DNA of 64,000 nucleotides from Phyto melanocephala (Eukaryota; Arthropoda; Insecta; Diptera; Rhinophoridae). This document shows positions 12,263 to 23,465 of the stretch, piece after piece. The position numbers and the translations under genes were made by a program. How positions within the stretch are numbered: the first letter of the stretch is position 1; each line of letters opens with the position of its first letter. The DNA lies in NCBI GenBank assembly GCA_941918925.1, contig OW799236.1, positions 13,429,474-13,493,473 of the forward strand. The letters are read 5' to 3'. Under the pieces are notes generated by a model. It saw only the letters and a program-made list of their open reading frames with translations, was not told the DNA's origin and searched no databases.

Positions 12263-12945
12263 ACATACATATATGATAAATTTTGGAAAATTTTGTTTTT
12301 ATTAAAATGTTTTTGAAATAATTTTTTTTATAAAAATATTAAAAAAATAATCTTTTAAAGAAAATTTTTAAATGTATATATAAAGAAAAAATGTATAAAC
12401 AATATTGGAAAATATAAAAAAAATATTTTTTTAAATAAATTCTTTTTTAAAAATTATTATATGTTTAATTTTTTTTTTAATTTTGCTTTGAAGAAATTTT
12501 TAAGAGATTTATTTTTTATAACAATTTCTTGAAATTTTTTTATATAAAACTTTTTGAAAATATTTTGGTATTACCTTTTCAAGCCGAACTTTTGTATATA
12601 TAACAAATTTTGGAAATTTTGTTTTTATAAACATTTTTTAAAAAAAAGATTTTTTTTATAAAAATATTTGAAAAAAAACCTTAAAAAGAAAAATTTTAAA
12701 TATTTTGTACATATTTTTATATATAAAATTTAAAAAAAAGTTATAAACAATGCTAGACAATAAAAAAAATAAAGTAAAAATTTTTTTAACAATTTATTTT
12801 TTAAAAATTATTAAATGCTTGAATAAAAATTTTAATTTTGCTTTGAAGGAAATTTTTAAAAATTTCTGGTTATATAAAAATTTCTTAAAATTTGTTTATT
12901 TAAAAAACTTATAAAAATTTATTTTTTATCTCTTCAAATGTTTGT
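12263..12945. repeat. divergent tandem duplication of about 330 bp
   Basis: Two units (about 12263-12595 and 12596-12945) both run ATAAATTTTGGAAA-type start, TTTTGTTTTTAT, ATTTTTTTTATAAAAATAT, then TTTAATTTTGCTTTGAAG.AATTTTTAA. Low complexity makes the exact period uncertain. Confidence 0.45.
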
Positions 12946-13154
12946 TAATCTAAACTTTTAAATAAATAAACATAGACATATTCTTTTGTAAGAAATTTCT
13001 TTCTAAAAAATTTTTTTAACAAATTACAAAAGAAATTAAAAAAAATATTTTTTGATTATTTAAATTTTTTTTATTATTTTTTCAAAAATATTAGTTTTAC
13101 ATTCTAAAGAAAATTTTGTTATATGTATGTTTTTTTTTAAATTTTAAAGTATTT

Positions 13155-13660
13155 TATAAAAAACTAGTCTGTGCCCGCGTTTTCATCTACGTAGTTATTG
13201 TCAAGAAAGGTAGCTTTTTTATCTTATAATGTAGGTTGTTATCTATCTGTGCGTCAAATTTTATTTAAATCCGTAAAGTAATTTTTTTCGTAACTGATTA
13301 AAAATATCAAAACACTTTAACATTCATATTTATTACGTTAGTGTGATAGGGCTTAACGCAAATATTTAATACCTACTTCTTTCACAGACGACATTAGATA
13401 ATTAAATATTTTTCGCCAATACATGAAAATTTCGGATACTCGAAACCTTTGAACAACCGTCTCACTAAATAAAAAAATACATTTTTTGCATATTTCCGCG
13501 ACTTTGCCTAATTATCGTGATAACCGGTAGCCTATGTGTTAATCTAGTTTGTTGTCTATCGGTGTGACAATTTTCATTTAGTCAAACATCTAAACATTCG
13601 AACACGCAAACATTTACTATTTTAGTACGATTATTTAGCCATTTTTAAAAATTTCACTTT
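13155..13660. repeat. two copies of a retroposon-tail-like sequence
   Basis: The phrase TGCGTCAAATTTTATTTAAATCCGTAAAGTA (13250) and the diverged GTGTGACAATTTTCATTTAGTC with ACACGCAAACATTTACTATTTTAGTA (13562-13620) resemble the CAAATTTCAT-AAATCCGT-AGTAGTTTTT 3' ends of RTE-type elements in insects. The match is to a remembered consensus, so the assignment is weak. Confidence 0.3.
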
Positions 13661-15215
13661 TCATATTTTTTATCGACCACACTGTTGTATGGCAAACAAA
13701 CAAGTCTTGTTAGCACATACCATACATACATTTGAACGCCTGTAGTTATGCAATTGTTTTTTGTTTCTTTTGTATTGTTCATTATTTGCTAGTGCGTTAG
13801 TGTAAAACTAGACACTCCGTTAGTGTTTGTTTGATAAAGTTGAATAACAAGTTAACGTAGTTATGTTTTTTCTTTGCATATCATCATTATTGTTTTGTTT
13901 AATGAAGAATTGGAAATATTTTGTAAAAAAAATTATTGAAATAATTGCTAACAGTTTAGCTAATAACACTGTATTTAAAATTTCATTAGGAAAGAGAAAA
14001 ATTATAAGTTAAATTTTAAAACTTTTGCTGGGCAAAATACTTCTAACCTTAATAGTGTTGTTAAAATGTCTACAATTTTAAAAATAGGTTAAATTGTGTT
14101 TATCGTTTTTAATACCACAATCCTACACGTCACGTTCCCTTAATACCTTGATGTTCGTATAACGTTTCTGCGTTTCTGTGTTTATAAATTATAAATCGTT
14201 TTTTTTTTTAATGCAGATTACCAATATTTAAATACCTGTAATTGTTGGTAATTTCACTTTTTTATAATTTTCAATTATTGTATATATTTGTGTCTGGCCT
14301 GCTGATAAATGAGGTTAACCAGCATTTGAACTGTATTAAAATTGTTGCCATTATGACTGTTACACGTTTTTTTCTTAATTGTTGTTATTGTTTATAAATA
14401 TTTTACCAAGAATTAATAGCAGATTATTGTATGACTGTTTGTGGGTAATCTGAAAGGATAATTTGTGGGAACAGTAGAGTTGAGAATATTAGAAATATTT
14501 TAAAATGTTTGAATAAACAAAGGTTGAGAAATTATTATACATTTACAAAAAATCTAATGAATTTTTATATCAAAATGCTATAGTTGGTAAGTCGAGTCTT
14601 TAATACCCTTCACCAATTAAAGAAATTCTTAAATTTTTAAAAATATTTAAAAAATTTTACTCAAATTGTCTATAACAAATGATCCCAACACTTTTACAAA
14701 CAAACAAAATTTTTTTTTTAATTTTTTTATAATTTTAAAATAGTTATTTTTTTATTTAAATTATTGCGAAATTATTTAGAAAAGCAAATATGCTCGATAA
14801 CTATTTTATTATTACAACATTAGAAAAAATAAAGTTTTTCTTTACAAATTTTTATAAGAAAATTACAAAAAAAAATATTTAAAAGCTTTTACTAAAAATA
14901 TTATATTGACTATTAACTATTTTATAGATTTTCCCATTTATTATTCAATTGATTTATTCACAAAAAGTCGTAATTGCATTATTGTCATAAATTCCCATTT
15001 ATGTTACGAACCGTTTTGGCCCAGTGAGGTTTCCGACTAGCGTGTTCGTGGCGATAGCTCAGGCAGGTTCCAACCCTTTTACTGGCCACGCATCCGCTCA
15101 TAAAACAAAACGAGAAATACAACAAGCTACTACTATACATATACTATAACAAACTCCACCACACGAAGAATTCACAAGTGTCAGGTGTTTACTCCCGTTT
15201 TGAACGACATTAAAC
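13661..15215. other. intergenic, nothing supported
   Basis: Mostly AT-rich. A more GC-rich patch at 15005-15110 holds no open frame or known motif that I can name. Confidence 0.45.
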
Positions 15216-15905
15216 ACTTTTAATATTGTGTAAAATTATGAGATTATCACAATATGCTATCACCACGACATCCGATAACACGACCTTTGAATTTCTTGCG
15301 CAAAAGAACTATTGTTTAGTTGGGTGTGTTGCAAGTGGCACCATCCTATTGAAACCACATATCGTACATGTACATATCCTCTATTTCTGGCTAAAACCAG
15401 AAAACGATAGCCAAAAACCATTTACGGTAACTGCTTGACCGATCAAATTTTCTAAAAATTACGGCCAAGGATCCACTTAGGAGAAAGTGCACCTTGTCTT
15501 TAAACATGATTTTCTTTATAAAGTCACTATTCACATTTATCTGTTCAACCAACTATTCGGCGTATTGAAGACATTTGAAATGGTCAGTAGGCTTCAACTC
15601 TCTTGTAAATTTAACAGTGCTAGAGTGTAAATTAAAATCTTTATTTTTTATTTATTTGATTCAGGGATATTTGGCAGATTCTTAATTGTTGGAAACGACG
15701 AGAATTCGAGGTTGGTGTGCCTTCTGCCACACTACAGCGAACAACAGAAGAATAAAGTAGGCGGGCACGATTCTTCCGATTGTGGACTCATTTGGCCGAT
15801 TATGCTGACCAAAAAGATCACAAAGTGCACGAAATGAGTTTTGATTTGAACGACCATTTTTGAAAAAGGCTTCAACAATCTTAACATGCTGCTTAATTCT
15901 GTACC
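15216..15905 (-). pseudogene. mariner-like transposase pseudogene
   Basis: Read on the minus strand. Near 15870-15770 is the N-terminal segment IVEAFFKNGRSNQ, GQHNRPNESTIGRI. Near 15590-15480 is LKPTDHFKCLQYAE, EQINVNSDFIKKIMFKDKVHF, the degraded first catalytic block, whose usual Asp/Glu neighbourhood has changed. Near 15390-15300 is DMWFQ-stop-DGATCNTPN, LLRKKFKGRVI, the second catalytic block. A deletion separates the first two parts, and stops and substitutions mean it is inactive. It is the same family as 70-380. Confidence 0.75.
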
Positions 15906-16504
15906 TCTAATGGATTGAATTTGTCAAACACTAAAACAAAAAAAGTCAAATCATGTTGGGATAAAAACTTGACTTTAAGGTATGACTCATAGTTATCATC
16001 ATGCACCTTATAAGCAGTGTGATATATTGAGCTGTGGAGTGTAGAGAATAAATAAATGAATACGGGTTAATATAAATAAAATCCATTTGATAGAATTTCA
16101 TTGTTGGAATAAGATTATTTATTTTCCGGCGACAAAACATCAAGCAGAACCAGATTATTTTAATCGTATTATATGCAGCCGATAAACGTATGTTTTAATA
16201 TATTATTTGAATTTAACACTGGTAAACAGTAAAATGACTTTACATATGTTTAATTCCACTAAAATTTTATAAACAATTTTAAAAGCAATCAAATCGTAGT
16301 TCTTTTTATTTTAAGCCACTTAAACGAACTTGTATGTACCTGGCCGGATGTTGTCCGAATAGTTTATACGACTATAAACGCACTAAACCAGACAAATTAA
16401 AATATTAAAAAAAATAAAAAAATATTTATTGTTTTTGTGCAGTTAATAAAAACTTGCAGGCCAATTTGACAATTTGAAATTTAGAGATTTAAGGTATGAG
16501 TGGG
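15906..16504. other. intergenic, nothing supported
   Basis: No gene or repeat that I can support. Confidence 0.5.
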
Positions 16505-16758
16505 GCTGACTTCCAAAACGTCAATTGCTTTGTGTTTGAACGAAGCATCATATTTCATAACGCCACATAACAATAAATATACAATGCATACCATTTCAAA
16601 ACGACGCCGCGGCCAAGTATTTTTAACGCAATTAGGAAGCAAACAATGCATCGGTTTTATAGTTGATGCAGTGTTTCGGAACTTTGCATATGTATGTGAT
16701 ATAAATACAGTAGCAATACTGTATACAAACTTTGTATACGAACGTTTTGGAAGTCAGC
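16505..16758. mobile_element. 254-bp MITE-like element with GCTGACTTCCAAAACGT ends
   Basis: A perfect 17-bp inverted repeat, GCTGACTTCCAAAACGT (16505-16521) and its complement (16742-16758), bounds a sequence with subterminal AATGCAT repeats. A 96-codon open frame runs through the whole element but has no family resemblance and reads across both ends, so I treat it as chance. No clear target duplication. Confidence 0.65.
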
Positions 16759-16799
16759 TTGTTATTCAGTTATATAAATATCAAAATTAAAATTTTATA

Positions 16800-16985
16800 A
16801 AAAATGCCACGCCCACTGATCCTATTTAAAATCTTTTTCGTTAGCTCGTATATAAACAAACATGCCACTTGGCTAAATTTAGGGATCCTTAGTATAAGAG
16901 TTATTTATTTTTACAAAAATTATTACATATGTTTTATGAAAACTGCCACGCCCACTGTTCAGTGTCCAGGCCATTATATATAAAA
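16800..16985. repeat. GCCACGCCCAC repeat fragment
   Basis: ATGCCACGCCCACTGATC (16803) and CTGCCACGCCCACTGTTC (16944) repeat about 140 bp apart with similar flanks. This is related to the GTGCCACGCC units at 32450-32830. Confidence 0.4.
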
Positions 16986-17078
16986 AAGTTAATCAAAGTA
17001 AATCAAATTATACAACTCTTTAAAACTGTCGTTTTTATAGTTCTTCAGATAAGCGATTATAAGTAGTTACGTTGTAGT

Positions 17079-17567
17079 CAGTGTTGCCGTTTTCACTGCG
17101 ATCGCAGTTTTTCACTGCGATTTGCCCGTCGTTACTGCGTAACTGCGTTTTTTTTTTTAATATCACTGCGTTTTTCAGTTATTGGTAGTTTTTTGATCAA
17201 CAACGCCTTAACATGATTTACCTCAAAGGTGTTTAACACGTAAGTCTGTAAAGGCTATAACACAACGAGATAAAATTGTCACCCTGTTAAAAATATAACA
17301 GCTAGATGGCAACATTTTCTGCTGTTACGTTACGTTGCAGTTGACTGATAAGGTCTTGAATTAAAAAGTCCATTTAATTAATTTTTATATTGTTTCGAAA
17401 TGAATGGGTTGGCGTTTAAAAAAGGGCAAAAAAGTGTTAAAAAGGGAAAAAATTTCCTTTTTTTGTCTAAACGAAAACGACATTTTTTTATTTCTCGTCA
17501 CTGCGCTTCACTGCGTTTTTTTTTTGTCGATTTCACTGCGAAAAAAAGTTGGTCGGCGGCAACACTG
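17079..17567. mobile_element. hAT-type non-autonomous DNA transposon
   Basis: The terminal inverted repeat is CAGTGTTGCCG / CGGCAACACTG. It is flanked by a perfect 8-bp direct repeat GTTGTAGT at 17071-17078 and 17568-17575, the target duplication length of hAT elements. Both arms carry many CACTGCG motifs (about nine), like the subterminal transposase-binding motifs of hAT elements. No transposase is encoded; the open frame starting at 17400 is short and Lys/Phe-rich. Confidence 0.85.
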
Positions 17568-17575
17568 GTTGTAGT

Positions 17576-19148
17576 ATATGTTTTGATATAGATTACTAAA
17601 TTAGCTAAATATGTGATCATGTCTGTACCTGCTCAAATATTTTATCTAGGTAGTATACATATTGTAAAAAATTTGTGTCTGTACATCAAATATTGCTTTT
17701 TAAAGCTTTAATTGCAGTACATGTAGTCAACGATCAAGAAACCAAAATAACAACTTTTAGAATTCTTGTCTGTCCGTCTGTCCTTCTGTCCGGAATTTTG
17801 AACTCAATAGGCACCAAAATTCTAGATATACATATTTTGATAAAGATTTGGTGAGTATAAAACTTGATACTTGGAATAATATGTGGCATAGTTCTCATTC
17901 TGAGATAATATCTGAGTTTTAACAGAAAACAGAATAATATAAAATAATATGGCATTTAAAATGTTACTGGAAGGTTGATAAGAAATAAATTTATGTATTA
18001 AAAGGCATAAGAAAAAATATTAAATAAATTACATTTACAAAAATAAATTACATTTACAAAAACTATTTTGCATTAATTAAAAAAAAAAAGAATATTTTTT
18101 GGGGCCAGTAATGCAGACCGGGTACAACTAGTATACAATACATTTATAAGTCGCTTACTTTTGCATTTATGCCTGAATGTAGATAAATTTTTAACACATT
18201 ATTTTTGCATATTTTAAAATAAAATAATACATTAAAATGTAGTTTAACAGGAGATTTACAATGTCGACTGCTGTATTTTATGCCCTAATTAATCGTATTG
18301 GAAACACAATTATGTTGTATAAAAAACAACAACGTTAACTGCATCTCCGTACAAAGATAATCTTCATACTATATTCCCAATATAATTTTTGTCATTTTAA
18401 TAAACTCCAGCTATTCTGCATTTTTTGCTGATTATTTCTTTCGCATTGTCTTTAAATCCATTTTAATATTATTTTAATCTTCAGCAGTAGCAAGTAATTG
18501 GGGAAATAAGCTTGAATTGTCTTTACAGTTTGTTTTCATTTGATACAAATAGTTTTTTGTTAGCTTTTTCCTTTGTTGGTAGTTTAATTTTATTTTTATC
18601 GTTGTTTGTTATTTTTTTTTACTTTTGAAAAAAAACAAAAAGTTTATTTTCTTTACAAGTGTCTCTGTTTAATTACTTCAAAAACTACAAACTGTAGAAT
18701 AGTATGAATTGTAACAAGTGCTTTTTTAAGTTGGTTGTTATTTTCTATAAGCTGTCACATCAAAAACGACAATGAAATGAAAAGTTTAGTTCGAATATAT
18801 AAAAAAAAATTGCTCTAAATTTATATAATTTCAAACTGTAAATAAGTGGGAGTTGTAAAAGAAAGAACGAAAAATTATTTGTTTGAAAACCTCTAGAGAA
18901 GAAGAAAAATTAAAAGTGATTAATATTGTTGTAAAATATGTCTATAAAAGCTACAAAAACCAATAATTTGCTGATGCTGGATTTTGAAAACTGAACAAAA
19001 AAAAAAACAGAAAATTTTTAAAAATAAATGTGTAGCAGAAATTATTATTTTATTTGTGAAATCAGGAGTTATTATTTTGTTTATCTTTAATATTATTAAT
19101 AAATTTTATAATTTTTTATCCTTGTACTTAAGGATAATAAGTTAAATA
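17576..19148. other. intergenic, nothing supported
   Basis: AT-rich DNA. A short TGTCTGTCCGTCTGTCC patch at about 17768 is probably a remnant of the inverted family 1 repeat. Confidence 0.5.
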
Positions 19149-19334
19149 TTAACTAAAATTGTTCATTTCATCAACAGACAATTTGGAGATGACACAAAAT
19201 AAATCATCTACATATTTTGTCATTAATCTAGGTTCTATACTCAATTTACCAATACAATTGTCCAATAGTTTCTCCATAACTATATCAGCAACAATAGGAG
19301 AAGCTGGTGAACCCATTGGAAGTCCCTCTTGCTG
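19149..19334 (-). pseudogene. Penelope-like reverse transcriptase fragment
   Basis: The minus-strand frame 19334-19152 reads QEGLPMGSPASPIVADIVME, then KYVDDLF, i.e. the GLPMGSP and (Y/F)-x-DD palm motifs of a reverse transcriptase in the form used by Penelope-like elements. It ends in a stop at 19149-19151. It lies head-to-head with the plus-strand fragment that follows, so this is part of a rearranged insertion and cannot be functional alone. Confidence 0.75.
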
Positions 19335-19336
19335 TT

Positions 19337-19609
19337 AAAAATAAACTAAAAACGAGAATTTCTGGACATAAGTCAGACCAAAGGCATAGGGATGATATAA
19401 ATTCACAAAAGACAGCATTATCCTCTCATTGTTCTAAATTAAATCACTTTGAAAATGTTTCAGTTTTAAACACAGAAGTTAATTATAAGCGTAGATTTAT
19501 GTTAGAAATGTTACAGAATATTAATGTACCATCAACACTTAGAATTAACTATAAGGCAGACACTGATAATGTTGCTCAGAACTACAGACATTTAATACAT
19601 AAAAAATAA
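19337..19609 (+). pseudogene. Penelope-like GIY-YIG endonuclease C-terminal fragment
   Basis: The frame reads LKTRISGHKSDQ, KTALSSHCSKLNHFENVSVL, NYKRRFMLEMLQNIN, then a C-terminal YRHLI. This matches the distal part of the GIY-YIG domain that closes Penelope-like ORFs (R-x3-H, ALxxH, F-E-N, R-x3-E-M). The upstream GIY/YIG residues are missing because the insertion begins at the inverted junction near 19335. Confidence 0.7.
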
Positions 19610-19799
19610 CACATTACATATATGCACACATTGTTTCTTATGTTATACATATTATTGAACTGTTTGTTAATTTTTAAGTTAGTACTTTTTTACACAAGTT
19701 TTTCATATGACAAAATGTTGAAATTTATATGTTAAATGTTTTCAAAAGTTTGTTATTTCAAATTTATTATTTTTTCACACAAAATTTTTTTACAAAAAT

Positions 19800-19890
19800 C
19801 AAAACAAATATTTCCTGAAGATGCTACACAATGGAGTAGCGAAATATTGGAAGAATTAATAATAATAAATATTAAAGATATTATTTGAAT
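19800..19890 (+). ncRNA. Penelope 3' tail with hammerhead-like hairpin
   Basis: CCTGAAGATGCTACACAATGG, then AGTAGCGAAATATTGG folds as stem GCTAC/GTAGC followed by GAAA. The order CTGA-GA, stem, GAAA resembles the hammerhead ribozyme core known from Penelope-like elements. The expected U after CTGA is an A, one base is bulged and helix I is not evident, so activity is doubtful. Confidence 0.35.
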
Positions 19891-20559
19891 TAAAAAAAGA
19901 CCTTGAGCTTGAACAATTTTAGCTAATATTTAAAATAAAAACGGTCAAAAAACTAAATAATTATGATAATAAGTTAAGTTTTTAAATATGTTTCATGTCG
20001 TTTCATTCGTTTTGTTAAAATTTTGTTTAATGAGTTTTATTTGTTTTATTTATTTGTCCGTTAGTTGTTCAGTTGAGTAACTGAGTTATTTGTTTTTCTA
20101 TATTGTGTTATTTTATTATTGAATTATTATTGATATTTTAATGTTCCATTATACCTAAGAGTCGTTCTTTGCCATTTGTCTGCCAACCAATAAACTTCTA
20201 AGTGAAAACAAATATGTAAATAAATAATTAGCAAAAACCTTTTTTTAATACTCAATAACACAACAATAATTATTAAAGGCTGATGACGAATCTGATTATT
20301 TCCTGCCACGAATTTTCATATTTACACTTATAATCTAAAGCCAAAAGAACTGAGGTCAGCTAGGGCGACATCTTCTGCCTTTGACCCTAAAAAAATAATA
20401 AAAAAAAGTCTCATCGTCTACAAATTAATATTTATTTGAAATGATAAATCAATGTCTGCCATGTACCTTTTTAAAATTATATCATGTCCATGGCAACGCT
20501 GTATATGGTCTTTCCGTGAGCTCTAATTTTGTTTACTTTTTCCAGCATTTTGACCGATA
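19891..20559. other. intergenic, nothing supported
   Basis: No gene or repeat supported. Confidence 0.5.
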
Positions 20560-20780
20560 TATCAATAATGGTAGCTGTAATATTTCATGGTGTAGTAGTC
20601 GTTGAAGTACCAACCTAAAAGTAAGTCTTCAACTTAGTACTCACTTACCTATAAAGGCAAGAATCCCAGGTTCAATCACTGGCAGAGAACGAAAAATACA
20701 TGAAAATGGCTTTCGATTTTTAAAATTAAGTGGCTTTTAGCCCTCCTGACCACTCACCCAACCCTCTGAAGAAAAGGTAA
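20560..20780 (+). repeat. possible tRNA-derived SINE
   Basis: GAATCCCAGGTTCAATCACTGG (20661-20682) contains a B-box-like GGTTCAATCAC. A weak A-box-like TGGTGTAGTAGTCG lies about 80 bases upstream, and an A-rich patch follows. The second promoter box is poor, so this is tentative. Confidence 0.2.
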
Positions 20781-21127
20781 CATCATGACAAAATATCAGG
20801 CAGCCGCCACATCAACCGGTTAACGAAACTGACACAAAGCAACATAACAGTAGACTGAATCTCACGGCAACAAACAACATTTGCCCAACAACAACTTCGT
20901 CTAATCGTGTAAGATGTGGAGATGCTTTGTGGAAGCCATATACTCTCAAGAGAGTAATAGGAGAAAAGAAAAATATTGCCTTCTAGGGCTAAATTGGTTC
21001 CGGTTTGTGATTTTAAAGGGTGATTTTTTAGCTATTATCTTTTCGGCAACACTAGTTAAAACAGCTGACGCACGTTTCGTGTTTTGTTTCACTATCAAAC
21101 ATCTTCAGTTTGGTCTATAATTTAACC

Positions 21128-21835
21128 ATGAATCGTCTTACAAACGAACAACGCTTGCAAATTATTGAATTTTATTATCAAAATGCGTGCTCTGTTAAGA
21201 AAGTTCATCGCACGCTCCTTCCATTTTATGGTCAGTTTAAACGACGCACTGAGGCGGCTATTGTGACTAAATTTCGCACCAAATTTACATTGTTGGACAT
21301 TAAACTACCAACACGCTTACGTAGAGAGCGAAGTGAAGAAAATATCGCAGCTGTATCGGCCAGTCTTAATGATGACCTTCAATTATCGATTCGTAACGTA
21401 ACTGTGAATGGTGAGCGCTACCATGAGATGATATCCAACCGTTTTTTGCCCAAAATGCAAGAGCTTGACTTGCACGACATGTGGTTTTAATAAGACGGTG
21501 CCACATGCCACACAGCATGCTTAACAATGGACTTATTTAAAGGCGAGTTCGGTGAACATTTTATTTCACGTTCGGAACCGGTCAATTGGCCGCCTAGATC
21601 TTGCGATTTAACGCCTTAAGACTATTTTTTGTGGAGCTTTGTTAAAATTCATGTCTATACACACATGCCCGCTTCAATTGACGCATTGGAAGACAACATT
21701 GAAGCATTTATTCATGAGATACCGGCCTAAATGTTGGAAAGAGTATGCCAAAATTGGACTAAGCGGATAGACCATTTGAGGCGCAGTCACGATCAACATT
21801 TGCATGAAATAATCTTCAAGCAAAAAATAATCTAG
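21128..21835 (+). pseudogene. mariner-like transposase with internal deletion
   Basis: It opens intact at ATG 21128 with MNRLTNEQRLQIIEFYYQNA, the helix-turn-helix region, and continues to SASLNDDLQLSIRN. It then jumps to VTVNGERYHEMISNRFLPKM, so the stretch holding the first catalytic Asp is deleted. A stop follows MWF at 21488; beyond it the frame still reads degenerate GEFGEHFISRSEPVNWPPRS, then the C-terminal end to TAG at 21835. AAGGGTGATTTTTTAG at 21018 may be its left terminal repeat. It is inactive. Confidence 0.8.
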
Positions 21836-22590
21836 TGGGGTCAAATTCCATGGTCTTGGCTGCCAATGAACTATTTAGGAACGTGAGATTAATTGCTTAA
21901 CATACTCGTCTCTCAATAGGTTTATGGTATCGTGTGCCATGTAACATGTGGTATTTTCTTGTTAAGACCAACTGTCAACCACTTCTTCCATTTTTGAAAA
22001 TAAAGTCAGTATTTATCGCACGGTACCTTTATCTCTTAGCTGTAACGGTACGATTTTCATTGATTTTCAACAAGCTTACTCAAGCAATGCCAGCCAAGTA
22101 AAATACGTGCATCTTTCAGGGTGCATTGCCAGCTTTTGAGCTGTCTTTGGCTACTCTTCACACCAAGTTTCATAATTTTTATGAATTATATTGTGTACAT
22201 GAGGTACCTCTAAACCAAAAATGAATGCCGTAACTTAAGGCAATTTTCGATAGAAAAGTAGATCTTCATCCAGCTTTCCAAAGAGCCCTTCAGTTTTTGC
22301 AGTAGCTGTATTTGGTATGATTTTATACCGATGTTCTTACGTAAAATGTTCCATGAGATCGAGCACTACCAGCCCAATTGTTGACAACAGAGACGAGTTG
22401 TCATATTTCAATATTTATTGACATTTGGCGATACAATAGCAATATTGTGATATGCCTTCTTGGCATTCAGGTCATTAAAATTATGTCAAATAAAGTAAAA
22501 TTTTTGAGACATTTTTGTCACAACAGCTTGAGTAGCCTGTTAGGTCGGTCGATTATGACTAAAATGGGCACAAATAACGAAACACATTAC
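21836..22590 (-). pseudogene. second mariner-like transposase pseudogene, convergent
   Basis: The minus strand shows HNRPT-stop-QATQAVVTKM (near 22555), LLFYRK (22275), ETWCEE (22175), LAMHPERCT (22145), then NTTCYMAHDTINLLRDEYVK (about 21960) and the PRPWNLTP block at 21840. It abuts the stop of the plus-strand copy. Many stops and shifts are present. It belongs to the same family as its neighbour but is a separate, more decayed copy. Confidence 0.65.
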
Positions 22591-22890
22591 GCACAATGAT
22601 TTAGAAGCCGTGTCCATTCACATGTTTAAATTAAAATTTGCAAACTCTATTTATATTTAAGAGAGGTACCGAGTTGGTGGGAGTAGAGTATAGGAGAATA
22701 TTGTACCCGCCACACAAGTAAAAATTTGTCAAATTAAAATTTCTTTGTCTAATAATAAAAGAAAAACTAAAGGAGAACTTAACAAAATTGACTAAACTAA
22801 AATTTGCATGTGTAAAAGGCATGTTAGTCTATTTATAGTAAAATTACTAAGCATTTTTGGCGTTGCCACAAAATGGCAAAAACATAACTT

Positions 22891-23275
22891 ATTTTACCCC
22901 TCACACAAAAGGAAAACATGGTGTATATAAGTCTGTCATTCCGTGTGAAATTTCTACAATTTTCATTTCCGATCTCATAAAGTATATCTTTTCTGAAAGC
23001 TTGTGAATAGGGCAGTCGATTAGGCATTATAAGTCTGTCAGTCTGACCGTTTGTCCATCTGTCCATGTGTATGTTGAAATCAACTTTTTTAAGCTCCACG
23101 ACATATTCGGAAATTCGAAAATATTCGGGACCATATCGGAAAAAATCGGTACATAAATAACTGACATATGAGGAAAAAACCACGACCACATCGTTTTTTT
23201 CTCAACAACACACAATACAAACATCCATACAAACGTGGTATACACGGCACGGCCGAATATAGCACTCTTATTTGT
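22891..23275 (-). repeat. dispersed repeat family 1, inverted and shortened
   Basis: Starts TTTTACCCCTCACAC, contains CATTTCCGATCTCATAAAGT and a GTCAGTCTGACCGTTTGTCC tract, and ends with the CACGGCCGAAT hairpin and GCACTCTTATTTGTT. The poly-A/T middle is missing. Confidence 0.7.
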
Positions 23276-23302
23276 TATGTCATTATTCGTCAGTAAGACT
23301 AA

Positions 23303-23462
23303 CTGCCTGTTCAACGATGTCGAAAGAAAACACAAGCGAACTTTCATTCGTACAAATACGTTGAAAACAAAAACAAATTTTTAGTTTTTGTTGTTGTTTT
23401 CAATATATTTGTACGAATGAATATTTCGCTTTGGCTTTCTTTCGACATCGTTGAACAGGCAG
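23303..23462. mobile_element. 160-bp palindromic MITE, copy 1
   Basis: Inverted ends start CTGCCTGTTCAACGATGTCG, and the whole element is close to a palindrome. It is flanked by a 3-bp direct repeat TAA (23300-23302, 23463-23465). The same 160-bp length is seen at 43683 and 57521. A 3-bp TTA/TAA target duplication is typical of PIF/Harbinger elements. Confidence 0.8.
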
Positions 23463-23465
23463 TAA

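Noticed and set aside
15035..15085. tRNA-like GATAGCTCAGGCAGGTTCCAACCC
   Set aside because: A-box-like and B-box-like strings are adjacent rather than 30 or more bases apart, and no cloverleaf can be drawn.
22833..23347. Minus-strand open frames of 106-118 codons
   Set aside because: They are wholly within the inverted family 1 repeat and the MITE; the same peptides recur wherever the repeat does.
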